From assembly GCA_013416795.1 (NCBI GenBank), contig RQSC01000011.1, positions 84,667 to 148,666 of the forward strand: 64,000 nt of DNA, read 5' to 3'. This DNA is from Prasinococcaceae sp. CCMP 1430. Taxonomy: Eukaryota; Prasinodermophyta; Palmophyllophyceae; Prasinococcales; Prasinococcaceae. Shown one piece after another: positions 8,513-19,328 of this stretch (position 1 is the first letter of the stretch; each line of letters opens with the position of its first letter). Below the pieces are notes generated by a model, which saw only the letters and a program-made list of their open reading frames with translations, made no database searches and was not told the DNA's origin. Made by a program: the position numbers and the translations under genes.

Positions 8513-11460
8513 TTACTCTACCCACAAACTGACGGCGTTGTCCACACCGGCCGTGAAGAGCCACGGTTGCCGCGGGTGGAAGGCGCATGCGAGCACACCC
8601 TCGCCCTTGTTGGTCGCGTGGCCACGCAGTACGCGCAGCGGTACGATGAGCGCGCTCTGCAGGAGATCGTCGAATACGCGCCCGTGGAGTACGTGCGCGG
8701 CGCCATCGTCCGCGCAGCTCGCGAGCAGTGGCAGGCGGGGGTGGAATGCAACGCTGCGCACGCCTCCCGAGTGCGCACGAAGCGCTTTGTACGGCTTGGT
8801 GCTCAGGTCCATGTCGAACCAAGACACACGCGAGTCGACCGTGCCAACCACGAGGTTGTCACCGCCGGGATGCACCGCCATGCAGCTCACGCCCGAGCTG
8901 CCAGGCATGAGCTTCTTTGCCAGACTCTGCTTGAGAAGGTTGTAGCAGCGCACGTGGTGTTGCGTGGCCACGAACAAGAAGGGCTTGCTCGGGTGAAAGC
9001 ACGCGGCGGACACGCGGCCCTTGTTCTTGCGGAAGGGGTTTTGCGACGAGCGCCGCGAGAGCTGGTGCACCAGCACGCTCGCAGACGCGCCCGCAGGCGC
9101 TGTGTGGACGAAGTAGTCGCCGCGAAAGTGCCAAGCCACGCTTGACACTGCGTGCTTGCAGCGTACGCGGATCGCGGCGTAGCGGTCGGCGCCACCGCCG
9201 CTTCCGTCGCCCTCGCCGCTGCTTGGGTCCGCTGCGCCGCTGCATCCCTCGGGGAGACCCTCTTCCCAGCTACAAAGGCCACCCTTCTCACCTCCGGCGT
9301 CCTCGTCAGCCCCGCCATCGCCCGCCCCCAGCAGCTCCGCAGCCTCTGCGCGAGCCTCTGCGGGACCCGTTTCGGTGGCCAGCAGGAAGACGCTCGCGCC
9401 CACGCCGACGGCCAGCACGGGCAGCCGAGGGTTCCACGCGAGGCACGTGCAGACGTCGCTGAATGCATCCACTGTGGCCAGCCTCCACGCGTGCACGCAG
9501 CGCGCGGTGGACACCTCGAACACCCGCACCACGCCCGCACGGTCGCACGACGCTAGCCATTGGCCCGTGGAGTCCGCGCCGAGCGCGGACACTGGCGCCG
9601 CGTGCCCCTCGTACACCATGCCGCTCTGGCACGGAAAAGGGCGCAGCTCGCGTGGCTTGGGAAGCTTTGGGAGCAGGTCCTTCGGGTCCATGTGAATCCT
9701 GGACTTGCGCTTCCGGTGGCATAGGTAAAGGTCCAGGCAGCGCTCGAAGCGTTCGTGGATGAATTGGCCGTACGCGGGCACATGGCGGAGCGAGCCGAAG
9801 CGCTGCGGCACGTAGTCTGGGCGATCGTCATCGTCGACGAGCTGCAGCGCCGCGCGCTCCTCCTCGGTGGGCAGATACTCGTCCGGCGGATTGTAGCTCT
9901 CCTCGTGCCCGGGGAGCTTGGCCTTTGGAGCTGGGATGTACGCGAGGCCTGCAGACGGTTCGCGCGAGCAGTCGCGGGCATTGTCAGGGTCAGCGCGCCG
10001 GCACATGGGCTCGACGGCGGCGGCGAGGGTGTTGCACGCGCCAGCAGCATAAGATGTCGCGATAATTGGAGGCCCCTGGCCGGTGCTCGCCCAGCACAGT
10101 CCTCTTGATGAGGGCCGCGAGGACGCATGCCAGATGCACCATGACAACGCGGTATTCTCTTTGACAGATCCCTTAATGGCGGCGGCAGGGAAGACCCCCG
10201 CCGCACGAGCGGGCCACTGCGGCTGCCCGGCCACTTACACTCACTGTCCGAAAGGCATGCGCGCGCGCGCGCGCCCCGCCAAAGAGCCCGCGCAGGTGCG
10301 CCCCCGCAACAGAGCGCGCACGAAATCGAGCGAGGAGGAGAGGCAGAAGCGATGGGCGGCTGGGGCTGGTGCCGCGCAACGCAAAAGGGCGCGCTCGCAG
10401 GCGCGCGCGCGCGCCGCATACCGTTCGCTGCCCGCGTGGTCTCCTCGTCGCCGCCCTCGTCCCAGATGAGGTAAGGTCCGCGCGGCTTCTCCGCCTCCTT
10501 CTTCTCATTCTTGATCCAGCCGTGGCGAAGCGCGCGCACGAGCTTGACGACCTTCTGCGCCTCCCACTTGGACGGGATGAAGCGCCGTTTCGGCTCCGGC
10601 GCGCTTGACAGCGGCCCGCCTTCGTAGTGGAACGTGTCCTCCCATTCAGGGTAGGGGTCGACCTCGGCGTGCGGCATGGCGCCCTTGCGTATGCGCTGGA
10701 TCATGCCAATCTCCTCGCGGCTGAGCACGATGTGCTCGTCGTTCTTCTCGTCGTAGAGCGTGCGCCAGGCAGAGGGGTCCGCCGAGCGCGCGACGAGTGC
10801 GTCCATCGCGTCCGGGTTGCCCTCGCGCCGCTTGATGCGCTCGCCGTGCTCGTCGTAGCCGATGTGTTCCTCGTCACGATACCACGCCATCGGCACGCCC
10901 CCCACGCGGTTGCGGTCGATGTGCTCGTCCTCGCTCGAGTCGGTCCCAGGATCGGACTCACGCTCGGACTCGTCTCCGCTCCTCGCGTCGCCCTCCCCAT
11001 CGCTGCTGTCACCGTCGCCCTCGCCCTCGCCCTCGCCGCCGCCCGCCAGCCGCCGCTGGCGCTCCACGACGTAGTCCACGATTGCCTCCGACACGCGCGG
11101 GTCCTCGTCGTCTTCCTCATCGTCTTCGTCAGACTCGTCGCCCTCGGACTCGTCGTCGGCGTCCTCGTCCGCCTCCGCCCCGCCCACGCCGTCGCTCCCC
11201 TCCTCATCGCCGTCGCTGTCGTCCCCCTCGCTGTCGCTCCCCTCGGGGAACTCGAGCTGCTCGACGGCCGCGTCGACTGCCGCGTTGCGCTCGCCGTCGG
11301 ATTCGGCGTCGGACTCGCTCACGTCGCCCAGGTCGGACGCGCCCACCGCGACGCCCGCGTTCCCCCTCGCGCGCGCTGCGCCCGCCCGCCCGCGCGCGGG
11401 CGCCTCCGCGGCCTTGTCCTTGCCCTTGCCCTTGACGAGAGGCCCACTGAGGAGCGTCAT
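8513..11460 (-). CDS. BOP1: BOP1/Erb1 ribosome biogenesis WD40 protein
   Basis: Exons 10422-11460 and 8513-9948 join across a 473-nt phase-1 intron (GTATGC...CTGCAG), giving 824 residues. The join restores GLAYIPAPKAKLPGHEESYN, a landmark of the BOP1 N-terminal domain, which supports both splice sites. The N-terminus is very acidic (Asp/Glu/Ser runs, residues about 45-185), as in yeast Erb1. It is followed by EEHIGYDEHGERIKR, then RFERCLDLYLCHRKRKSR and DPKDLLPKLPKPRELRPFP, the signature preceding the WD40 propeller. Repeats in the C-terminal half include VYEGHAAPVSALGAD, SVAWHFRGDYFVH, SVAFHPRLPLLASCADDG and FHPRQPWLFTAGVDNAVSLW. In the PeBoW complex with Pes1 and WDR12 it acts in the nucleolus on 27S/32S pre-rRNA for the 60S subunit. 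An acidic insertion (about residues 620-680) interrupts the propeller. Confidence 0.93.
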
Positions 11461-12096
11461 GGCGGCGGCTCGCGAACCCGCGGCCGGGGGGCGCGCGCCC
11501 CCGCCCGGGTCTGCGCGGGCCTTCCCCGGGTCTCTCCCCTCGACATCCCGCTCGAACCGGAATCACCCTCCGCTCATCCGGATTCGACCACAGCCCGTAC
11601 AGAAGGCACGCGTGTGCGACGCACCGACGCATCGACGCGGACGCGGTTCCGCACCCAGGGGAAAAGGAGGAACAAAAAAAAAAAAAAAGGGAGCGGCGGC
11701 GCCTGTCGCGTCGGGTCTCTCCCTGCCCTCGCGGGCGAGTTCGCGCGCCGTTTCCGCGCGCGGCGTCCGTTTTTTTTTTACGGTTTCGGAAGCGCGTGTT
11801 TCCGCGGCGGGCGCGGGCGCGGGCGCGGCGCGGCGTCACGCGGGTGCGTTTTGATTGCGAATTGCGTCCCCGGGGCTCGGCGAACGCGCGCTTCGTCGCG
11901 TTTCGGACGCGACTCGGGAAAAAATGTAAAAAAAAGGAGGGGAAAAAAAGGCGCCGACCGGCCGGCCGAGCCGCCGCGGCGGCGGCGGTGGCGGTGGATG
12001 TCGGTGATCTTCTTGCCGGTGAGCTCCTCGAGCTCGGCGATGATTCGCGCCCCTCGCCGGCCGGGGCCCGCCGACGTCGCAGCGGGCGCGCTCGCG
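11461..12096. promoter_or_regulatory. divergent intergenic region between BOP1 and RPC4
   Basis: 636 bp between two start codons that face away from each other, so it should hold both promoters. It contains an A15 run at about 11674-11688, a T run at 11770-11779, and A-rich stretches at about 11921-11948. These are striking in otherwise GC-rich DNA and may be nucleosome-excluding. No clear TATA box is seen. Confidence 0.4.
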
Positions 12097-13724
12097 ATGG
12101 GGGGCACCGACGGCGCGGGCAAGGCCAAGGGCGGCCGGCTCGGCAGCGTCAAGGGATCGGCGCCGTTCGGGCTCAAGGTGTCCGCCGCGGCGCTCTCGGC
12201 CGCCAAGGAGAAGGAAAAGAGGATCGCGGCGGAGGGCGGCGCCGCGGGTGGCGACGCAGCCGCCGGAGCCAAGCAAGAGAAGAAGTTCAAGGTGCGGCCG
12301 CGGCGAGCAGGGCGCTGTTTTCCGGCGCGAGCGCACAGGCGCGCCACCGCCTGCGCTCTCCCTGCGCGCGCCCGCGCCCCGGCGCCGCCGCCACCCGCCG
12401 CTGACAGCTCGCTTCCGACTCGCGCGACTCGCGCGCGCCCACAGCCCATCGCGCGCGCGCAGCGCCGCCCCGCGCCCGCCAAGGCACGGAAGGAAGCCGA
12501 AGAGCGCAAGGAAGCCGAGCGGGCAGCCGCGGCCGCTGCCTTGGCGGACGCGGGCGGCTCCAATCCCCTCGGCGGCGGCGCGGCTCCGGGCGCGCGCGGT
12601 GCCGGCAAGCAAGCGCGCACGACCTACCAGCAGCCCAAGTTCGGCCTGCCGACGGCGCGCGTGCAAAAGTATGCGACCCAAAGCGGTGGCGGGAGCGGGG
12701 GTGGAGGAGGCGGGGGGGGCGGGGGCGGCGGGGGCGGTCGAGGGGGGGGTGCCAGTGGCGTGGCCAAGGCCAGGGCGGCCGCCGGTGGCGACAGCAGCGA
12801 CGAGGAGATCGTTGAGCGGAAGCCAAAGGCGGCGGCGAGCGCATCATCAGCTCGTGCGAAGAAGGAGCGCGAGCGGGAAAAGGCGCTCACGTACGATCCG
12901 GTATTCGTCCACATGCTCAAAGATGAGGCGAAGGCGGCCGAGGCCGAGCAGACAAGGTGAGCGAGCGCGAGCGTCCGCTAGTCCGCGTGGGCGTCAGCGA
13001 AGAGGACGCGCCTGCGAGCACGAGCGCGCGTGTGCCGAGGCGCACTGCGCGGCCGTGCCGATAGCACGTGCTGATAGACACCTCATGCACCGCCTCATCG
13101 CGCCTCGCCTCGGGCAGGGACACGACCGTCGATACAAAGGCCGGCATCGTGCGCGGCGACGACGCTGCGTTGCCCGAGGTCCAGGCGCCACTGCAGCTGC
13201 CACTGCGGCCCGAGGTGCAGGCTGTGCCGCAGGATGCCGAGATGGCGCCCTTGTCTTTGGGCGCCATGCGCGATGCCGACCAGGGCAGGACGGCGGAGGT
13301 GCTTGCCGTCGCGGACGCAATGGACATCGATGGTGACTGTGCTGAGGCCAAGATGCTCTTAATGCAGTTCCCAAAAGTCCTGCCGTTCAACAAACCATCG
13401 CGAGACGACGACGACAAGGCGTGCGTGGTACTTTCAGACGACGAGGATGATGAGGATCGCGAGTACCTTCCCGCGGAGCTATGCGACTTGCCCCCAGGCA
13501 CCCAGGTGGGCAAGCTGCTTGTTTACGACGACGGCAGTGTCCGCATGGAGATGGGTGGCACGGCAGTGCCCTTTGATATTAGCGCGACGGATGATGTGGC
13601 CTTCGCCGAGGACTTTGTCGACGTAGACGCCGACGAGGGGACCGCAACGTTCCTCGGCTGCGTCAAGGGTCGCGCCGTGGCCACTCCGGTTGTCCGCGAG
13701 CTGCTCAAGCAACAAGCGCGCTAG
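12097..13724 (+). CDS. RPC4: RNA polymerase III subunit RPC4 (C53/POLR3D)
   Basis: Three exons are proposed: 12097-12291, about 12484-12956, and 13118-13724. Intron 2 (161 nt, GTGAGC...GGGCAG, phase 2) is secure. Intron 1 starts at GTGCGG (12292), but acceptors at 12462 and 12483 are both in phase and the whole stretch lacks in-frame stops. The C-terminal domain is diagnostic: LPPGTQVGKLLVYDDGSVRM, then PFDISATDD, then a terminal region with FLGCVKGRAVATPVV, as in the RPC4 dimerisation/C-terminal module that pairs with RPC5. The N-terminal half is charged and low-complexity with a Gly run (about 12688-12750). With RPC5 it functions in initiation, termination and reinitiation of tRNA and 5S transcription. 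Earlier in-frame Met codons at 11998 and 12040 could be the true start. Confidence 0.82.
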
Positions 13725-13888
13725 CTGGTGAGCCGGCTGGCGCAGCAGCGTCGAAAAGCAGCAACTCGTCGCACACAATACACATAATGAAACAGGCGCC
13801 TAAAAGATGGCCGCTTTACACAGCTTGCGTCGGCCACAGCGCTCGTCACCTGTCGCTCAGCATCGATGGTCTGCCAGGCGTGAGAGTG

Positions 13889-15865
13889 CTACGACAGCGC
13901 CGGCATCTTCCTGTACTTGACGCGAGTGGGGTCGGCGTTTCCATTGCGCTTCCTCAGGTCGGCGGCGTAGTCGCTGAAATTGCCCTCCCGGAAGACGATG
14001 GAGCCATCGTCCTCGTACGCGAGGATGTGCGTCGCTACGCGATCGAGGAAGTAACGGTCGTGGCTCACGCACAGCACGCTCCCCGAGAATCCATTAATGG
14101 CGCCCTCGAGCGCGCGCAGGGTGTCGGTGTCGAGGTCGTTCGTGGGCTCGTCGAGCATTAGCAGGTTTCCCGGGTTGCGCAGGGCGCGGGCGAGCTGCAG
14201 CCGGTTCCTCTCTCCTCCCGACAGGTCCTTGACCTTCTTGGACTGCGACGCGCCCTTGAAATTGAACCAGCTGCAGTACGCGCGTGACGACACGTCCCGC
14301 TCGCCGATGTCGAGCGTCTCGATGCCGTCGCTCAGCATCTCGTACACGGTGAGCTCGTCGTCCAGCTCTTCGCGCGACTGGTCGACGTACATCGGCACGA
14401 CAGTCTCCCCAACCTTCAGCTCGCCGGCATCCACGGTCTCCTCGCCAATGATGCAGCGAAACAAGGTCGACTTGCCTGCCCCGTTACCGCCAACGATGCC
14501 GACGATGGCGCCCGGGGGCACGTCCAGGTCGAGGTCTTCGATGAGGCAGCGGTCATCGTACCCCTTAGTGACTCCCTTTGCCTGCACCACGATGTCACCC
14601 AGCCGCGGACCGATGGGAATGGTGATCTGATCGAGGGAGGCCTCACGCGCGAGCGACTTCGCCTCGCGCTCGAGCTCCTCCATGCGACCCACGCGGGCCT
14701 TGCCCTTCTTCTGCTGGCCCTTGGCCGACGACCTGCTCCACTCCAGCTCCTCGGCGATCTGCTTCTGCAGCGCCGCCTGCTTCTGCTTTCCGGACTCGAG
14801 GCGCGCCTGCTTGGATTCGAGCCACGCGCTGTAGTTGCCCTCGAAGGGGATCCCCTTGCCGCCGTCCATTTCGAGGATCCAGCCGCACGTGTTGTCGAGG
14901 AAGGAGCGGTCGTGAGTGATGGCCACCACGGTCCCCCTAAATTCGTAGAGGAACCTCTCCAGCCACGCCACGCTGATTGCGTCGAGGTGGTTGGTCGGCT
15001 CGTCCAGCAGGAGCACGTCCGGGTTGGACAGCAGCAGGCGGCAGATGGCGACGCGCCTGCGCTCGCCTCCGCTGAGGTTCTCGACCTTGGCATCTGGCGG
15101 CGGGCAGCGGAGCGCGTCCATCGCGCGCTCGAGCTGGTTGTCCACCTCCCAGCCGTTGCACGCGTCGATCTTCGACTGGAGGTCATCCATGCGCGACATC
15201 AAAGCGTCCATGTCCGCGTCGGGATCGCCCATTTGGAGGCCGACCTTCTCAAAGTCCTCCAGCATCTGCTTGATCTCCTTAACGGCAGGCTCGATGTTGG
15301 ACAGCACGGTGTCACCGTCGTTGAGCTCCGGCTCCTGCGGCAGGTAGCCAATCTTGATGTTGTTGTCGACGAAGTAGTCGCCCTCGTACGCGTCATCCTC
15401 GCCGGCCATGATGCGCAGCAGCGTGCTCTTGCCAGCGCCGTTGACGCCGAGCACGCCGATCTTGGCGCCCAGGTACATCGATAGCGACACGTCCTTGATG
15501 ATGGGCGTGCCGTTGCTGGCCGTCTTCGACACGCGCCCGAAGGACAGGATGGTCTTGCGCGTCTCCTGGTCGTACGCGGCGCCCTCGGACACCTGGCTCT
15601 TCTTCTTCTTCTTCGCCTGGCAGCGCGGCGCGCACCGCCGCGCCCGCGCCCGCGCCGGCGCAGCGGCTGCCGCCGCCGGAATACTTCGAGGCCCTCTCCA
15701 GCGCTGCCGAGGTCGCCGAGAGAGAGGCCGTGCACACCCCGCGCGTGTGTGTGGCACGCGCCCGCGCGCGCAGCGAGGGCTTAGCGCGATCCGCAGGCCG
15801 CGATGAGCTGGCGCCGGCACTCCGCCTCCGCCCCGGGACGAGAGGGTCCGGAACAAGCCATTCAT
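13889..15865 (-). CDS. plastid-targeted EttA-like ABC-F ATPase
   Basis: 658 residues, single exon. Residues 1-82 are rich in Arg, Ala, Ser and Pro without acids, consistent with a chloroplast (or mitochondrial) transit peptide. The remaining 575 or so match the length of bacterial EttA. Two ABC domains are seen. The first has Walker A GVNGAGKST (140-148), signature LSGGERRRVA and Walker B LLLDEPTNHLD; the second has GGNGAGKST, LSGGERNRLQLARAL and LMLDEPTNDLD. A charged linker with an arm-like EWSRSSAKGQQKKGKARVGR segment lies between them. EttA binds the ribosomal E site and gates entry into elongation according to the ATP/ADP ratio; a copy with a transit peptide is expected to act on plastid ribosomes. 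It diverges from the ankyrin-LRR gene, with an AGGGTTT motif between them. Confidence 0.9.
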   Translation of the reverse strand: MNGLFRTLSSRGGGGVPAPAHRGLRIALSPRCARGRVPHTRAGCARPLSRRPRQRWRGPRSIPAAAAAAPARARARRCAPRCQAKKKKKSQVSEGAAYDQETRKTILSFGRVSKTASNGTPIIKDVSLSMYLGAKIGVLGVNGAGKSTLLRIMAGEDDAYEGDYFVDNNIKIGYLPQEPELNDGDTVLSNIEPAVKEIKQMLEDFEKVGLQMGDPDADMDALMSRMDDLQSKIDACNGWEVDNQLERAMDALRCPPPDAKVENLSGGERRRVAICRLLLSNPDVLLLDEPTNHLDAISVAWLERFLYEFRGTVVAITHDRSFLDNTCGWILEMDGGKGIPFEGNYSAWLESKQARLESGKQKQAALQKQIAEELEWSRSSAKGQQKKGKARVGRMEELEREAKSLAREASLDQITIPIGPRLGDIVVQAKGVTKGYDDRCLIEDLDLDVPPGAIVGIVGGNGAGKSTLFRCIIGEETVDAGELKVGETVVPMYVDQSREELDDELTVYEMLSDGIETLDIGERDVSSRAYCSWFNFKGASQSKKVKDLSGGERNRLQLARALRNPGNLLMLDEPTNDLDTDTLRALEGAINGFSGSVLCVSHDRYFLDRVATHILAYEDDGSIVFREGNFSDYAADLRKRNGNADPTRVKYRKMPALS

Positions 15866-15902
15866 GGATTCATTTTGATTAGGTCTTCCGGGGTAGAAGG
15901 TT

Positions 15903-15909
15903 AGGGTTT
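15903..15909 (+). promoter_or_regulatory. AGGGTTT (telo-box-like) motif
   Basis: AGGGTTT within TTAGGGTTTTT, 38 nt upstream of the ABC-F start codon and about 245 nt upstream of the ankyrin-LRR start. The same heptamer recurs in other 5' regions of the window. In plants the telo-box AAACCCTA is common in promoters of translation-related genes; function here is inferred. Confidence 0.4.
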
Positions 15910-16153
15910 TTCGTCATTCATACTCGCCCGTGGGTATTTTATACATCTTTACATGAATACTGTCGACGTGCGGACGGGTTCTCGTGAGGCCGCTGCTGCT
16001 GCTGCGCGAGGCGCAGCCAGCCGCCGGCGGCAGCGGGGGCCGCGGCGGGAAGGGGGGGCGGCGGCAGCGGGGCGACGCGCTTGCCCCCCGCCACACACAC
16101 ACAGACTTCCCGGGCCACACTGCGCGCGCGGGGCGCGCTCCCAGGCGGCCGCC

Positions 16154-17896
16154 ATGGCGCCGTCCAAGTCGAACCAGAGCGCCGCGCAGAAGCGCGAGGC
16201 GTTCTTTGGCTCGATCAACAAGGAGAAGGTGCGCGAGTGAGAGGACACGCGCGCGGGAGACTGGGGGGGGGGGGGGGGGGGAGAGAAGGGAGCAGGGGGC
16301 CGGGGAGCGCTGCGGCCGCCCCCGCGCGCTGTGGCACCGCTAACGCGCAGCTGGCGCGCGGCCGCCGCTGCGACCGCAGCTCGACACGCTGCGGTGGTCG
16401 GTGCGTCATGGCGGGCTCACGCCAGCGACGCGCGACGCGCACTCGCGCACGGCGCTCATGCTCGCCGCGGCAGGCAAGCCGCGCGCGCTGCGCGAGCTGC
16501 TCGAGGCGGTGCGCTACTCGAGCGCCATCGACCGCCGAGAGATGCTCGACGCGCGCGACGACGATGGCCGCACGGCGCTCATGGTCGCCGCTAACGTCGG
16601 CGCATTCGAGTGCGTCGAGCTGCTGCGCGAGGCCGGCGCGAACGTCGGCGCGAAGGACGAGCGTGGCCGCGACGCCCGCTACTACGCGGCAGCTAAGGTG
16701 GCGGCGCCGGGCGCGCGCTCGCAGGCCGCGCGCGCCGAGGAGAAGAAGGTGGTCGACCTTCTGGACGGCAAGCTCGACGAGGAGAGCGAGGAGGAAGAAC
16801 AGGAGGAGGACGTGCCCGACGACGGCCTCACGTCCACGCAGCGCAACAAGCTCAAGAAGAAGCTGCTCAGGGAGCAGGAGAACAAGGGCGCGGCTGCGGC
16901 GGAGGCGCAGAAGAAGGCGGCGAGCGGTGGCGACGATGGCGGCGATGAGGGAGCGGAGGGCGACGCAGCGGAGGAGGATGCTCCGAAAGAGCCCCCTGCC
17001 GAACCCAAGTGGGAGGAGATCGCGCAAGCGCTCGCGAGCGGGAAGAAGGAGATCAAGTGCCTGCGCGCGGGCGACGTCGAGGACGACGAGGGAGTGCCCG
17101 CAGGCCAGTGCGACGCCGCGCTGTGGCGCTGCACGTCCGCCAATCGCGTGGAGCTCAAGGTACGCAAGCCTTCGCGCTCGCGCGGACCCGCGCCAGCGCG
17201 CACTGCGATCGCATCTCCACACGCCACAACTCCTGCGCACACTCACACCGCGCGCCTGACGAAACCCCACCGCGCGCACGCTCCGCACAGTGCGGCCTCG
17301 CTGGCGATGGCAGCGCGCTGGCGGGCATCGCCGCGCTCACCGGCCTCACCACGCTCGTGCTCTCAGGAAATGCGCTCACAGGAATTCCAGCCGCCATCGG
17401 TAAGCTCAAGGCGCTCAAGACGTTCGAGTGCGAGGCCAACGGCCTCACGACGCTGCCGGACGAGATGAAGAAGCTCAAAGCGCTTGAGGTGCTGCGCTTG
17501 CAGCGCAACAAGCTGGCCAGTCTTGCGTCGCTGTCCAAGTTGACCAATCTTGTGGTCCTTGACGCGAGCTTCAATGCGCTGGCCACACTGGACTTCGACC
17601 TCTCCAACAAGACGCGCCTCGGCACGCTGCTGCTCAAGGGCAATGAGCTCACCGAGCTGCCTGAGGACGCAGGTGATCTGGAGGCGCTGCAGTCGCTCAA
17701 CGTTAGCGACAACAAGCTCACCGAGCTGCCGGCGTCTATGGGTGGCCTCGAGAAGAAGCTCAAGGAGATTGTGTGCGACGGCAATGAGTTCGCCGACCCC
17801 AAGCTCCGAAAGCTCGTCGGCGGCAAGGTCAAAGATATCCTCAAGTACCTGCAGAAGGCGGGCAGCGGCAAGGGCAAGGGTAAGAAGAAAAAGTAA
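16154..17896 (+). CDS. ankyrin-repeat plus LRRC47-like leucine-rich-repeat protein
   Basis: Exons 16154-16228, 16380-17159 and 17291-17896 (phase-0 introns GTGCGC...CCGCAG and GTACGC...GCACAG) give 486 residues. The N-terminus MAPSKSNQSAAQKREAFFGS leads into ankyrin-like repeats (DTLRWSVRHGG, SRTALMLAAAGKPRALRELL and GRTALMVAANVGAFECVELL). A long acidic/Lys-rich coiled stretch follows, then about six LRRs of the LxxLxLxxNxLxxLP type (for example LTTLVLSGNALTGIP and LQSLNVSDNKLTELP). The end, NEFADPKLRKLVGGKVKDILKYL, resembles the C-terminal cap of LRRC47-type LRRs. The tail is Lys/Gly-rich. Probably a scaffold; its partner is unknown. A G19 run sits in intron 1. Splice sites are set by restored ankyrin and LRR continuity. 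Confidence 0.72.
16263..16281 (+). repeat. G19 homopolymer inside intron 1 of the ankyrin-LRR gene
   Basis: Nineteen consecutive G just downstream of the donor site of the first intron. It is capable of G-quadruplex formation in the transcript. Its length may be imprecise in the assembly. Confidence 0.85.
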
Positions 17897-18062
17897 AATT
17901 CCCTGACGTGGTTGCATCACTGCACGCGGCATCGCACACCGCTGCGCGGCGGGCGGCGCGCGTGTTCTCTGGTAGTGCGAGCAAGTGCAACGACGTGCCA
18001 CACCGAGCAGGTAGCCCGCTCGCACCGCGCGCTTCCCCGGTAGCCCACTCCTTCTTCACCTA

Positions 18063-19328
18063 CTACTCCCTCTTTGTGCCGGTGACGCACGCCCATTCCC
18101 CCATGGTTGCTACTTCGAGCCGATCGAAGTGCGCGGCATATGCAGCGAGCACTTCTTCGGCCTGCGCGCCGGCAAGGAGTCCTGACAGCACCAGCTTGGC
18201 GCCGGGACGCGCGTACGCCGCCAGGGCTGGCTCAAGCGACAGGAGTGGCCCGCGAAGGATGTTGGCCACGACGACGTCAAAGGTCGTGCTGGCCTCTGCG
18301 GACAGCGGGCTAGCGTGGGGGTCCTCCGGGTCGACAATATAGCAGCGAAAGGCGTCCTCTTGGAAGCCGTTGAGGCGCGCGTTGACCTCTGCGACGTTCA
18401 CCGCCATCGGATCGATGTCGACGCCCACCGCATAGCCTGCGCCCATGCGCAGCGCGAGAATGGCCAAAACGCCCGACCCGGCGCCGTAGTCCAGCACACT
18501 GTCGCCCTTGCAAACCATTCGCCGCAGTGATGCCATGCAGAGTCGCGTTGTCGGGTGGTCGCCTGTCCCGAAGGCCACCCCGGGCTGCAGGATGAGCTCC
18601 ATCGCGCCCTCGGGTGCCTCGAACGTCTCGCCCTCGTCGCTTTCTTCGTCCTGCCAGTCTGGCACGATCCACACGCCAGGTACGGCCTCCGTCGGGCGGT
18701 ACGACGCCTTTATGTGCGCCACCCAATCTTGCGGTCTGCAGTCTGTATCGTCCGCCTCCCATGGCGGTGCGCCGCCCTCGAGCTCGGCCGCATCGGCGGC
18801 TGCGCGCACGAGCCACCCGATGTTTGTGTCGGCGGGCGCGAAGAAGCGCAGCTGAGTGTGGCCGAGCGCAAGGGAGACATCGAGGCAGCAAAAACGAGAG
18901 ATTGGGCGGCAACGCGCGTGCCAGTCAGCCACACACGCCCTACGCGGCCAGCGTATGGCCGGCGCCGGGCGCTCTGCGCGCATCGACGCACCAGACTGTC
19001 GTCCCACAAGAGCTCTCTCTTGCGGTCGGCCTCGTCCATGGCTGGGGGCGAGGGGCAGAAGCGCAGCAGGCGTCAGACTCGGCGTCCAAAAAACGTCGCA
19101 GACGGCTGCGCGCGCGCGTGCGCCTGTAGTGTGCGTACGTGTGTGTGTGCGGCGTGTGTCAGTCCCGCGCGTTCCTGCTGCGCACGCACCGAGCCAGTTG
19201 GCAGGGCCCCGCGCGATGCGCTGCTCCCTGTCGCTGCCAGCGTTGCGGTCGGTCACGGTGACCGAGAGCGCACCAAGCGAGAGCAGACAGTCTGCCATGT
19301 CATCTGCGCGTGAGCCTGCGACGGGCAT
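18063..19328 (-). CDS. prmA: PrmA-like ribosomal protein L11 methyltransferase (5' end unresolved)
   Basis: Three exons are traced: 19190-19328 or further 5', 18992-19041 (50 nt) and 18063-18851, with introns GTGCGT...CCCCAG (phase 1) and GTGCGT...ACTCAG (phase 0). The N-terminal exon encodes the PrmA strand-helix DDMADCLLSLGALSVTVTD. The short exon supplies RKRELLWDDSL, and the third exon supplies RFFAPADTNIGWLV. The catalytic part has LQPGVAFGTGDHPTTRLCM, motif I VLDYGAGSGVLAILALRMGA, VGVDIDPMAV and the active-site NILRGPL. The family trimethylates ribosomal protein L11 (or an organellar L11). The frame stays open upstream of the first visible Met (…APLISVTMPVAGS…), so a 5' exon carrying a targeting peptide probably lies further upstream and was not found. 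The gene is read towards the end of the ankyrin-LRR gene. Confidence 0.85.
   Translation of the reverse strand: MPVAGSRADDMADCLLSLGALSVTVTDRNAGSDREQRIARGPANWLGACAAGTRGTDTRRTHTRTHTTGARARAAVCDVFWTPSLTPAALLPLAPSHGRGRPQERALVGRQSGASMRAERPAPAIRWPRRACVADWHARCRPISRFCCLDVSLALGHTQLRFFAPADTNIGWLVRAAADAAELEGGAPPWEADDTDCRPQDWVAHIKASYRPTEAVPGVWIVPDWQDEESDEGETFEAPEGAMELILQPGVAFGTGDHPTTRLCMASLRRMVCKGDSVLDYGAGSGVLAILALRMGAGYAVGVDIDPMAVNVAEVNARLNGFQEDAFRCYIVDPEDPHASPLSAEASTTFDVVVANILRGPLLSLEPALAAYARPGAKLVLSGLLAGAQAEEVLAAYAAHFDRLEVATMGEWACVTGTKRE

Noticed and set aside
10627..12096. 5' part of the 777-codon + strand frame ending in RPC4
   Set aside because: Antisense to BOP1 exon 1 and the promoter region. RPC4 is taken to start at 12097 or at nearby upstream Met codons.
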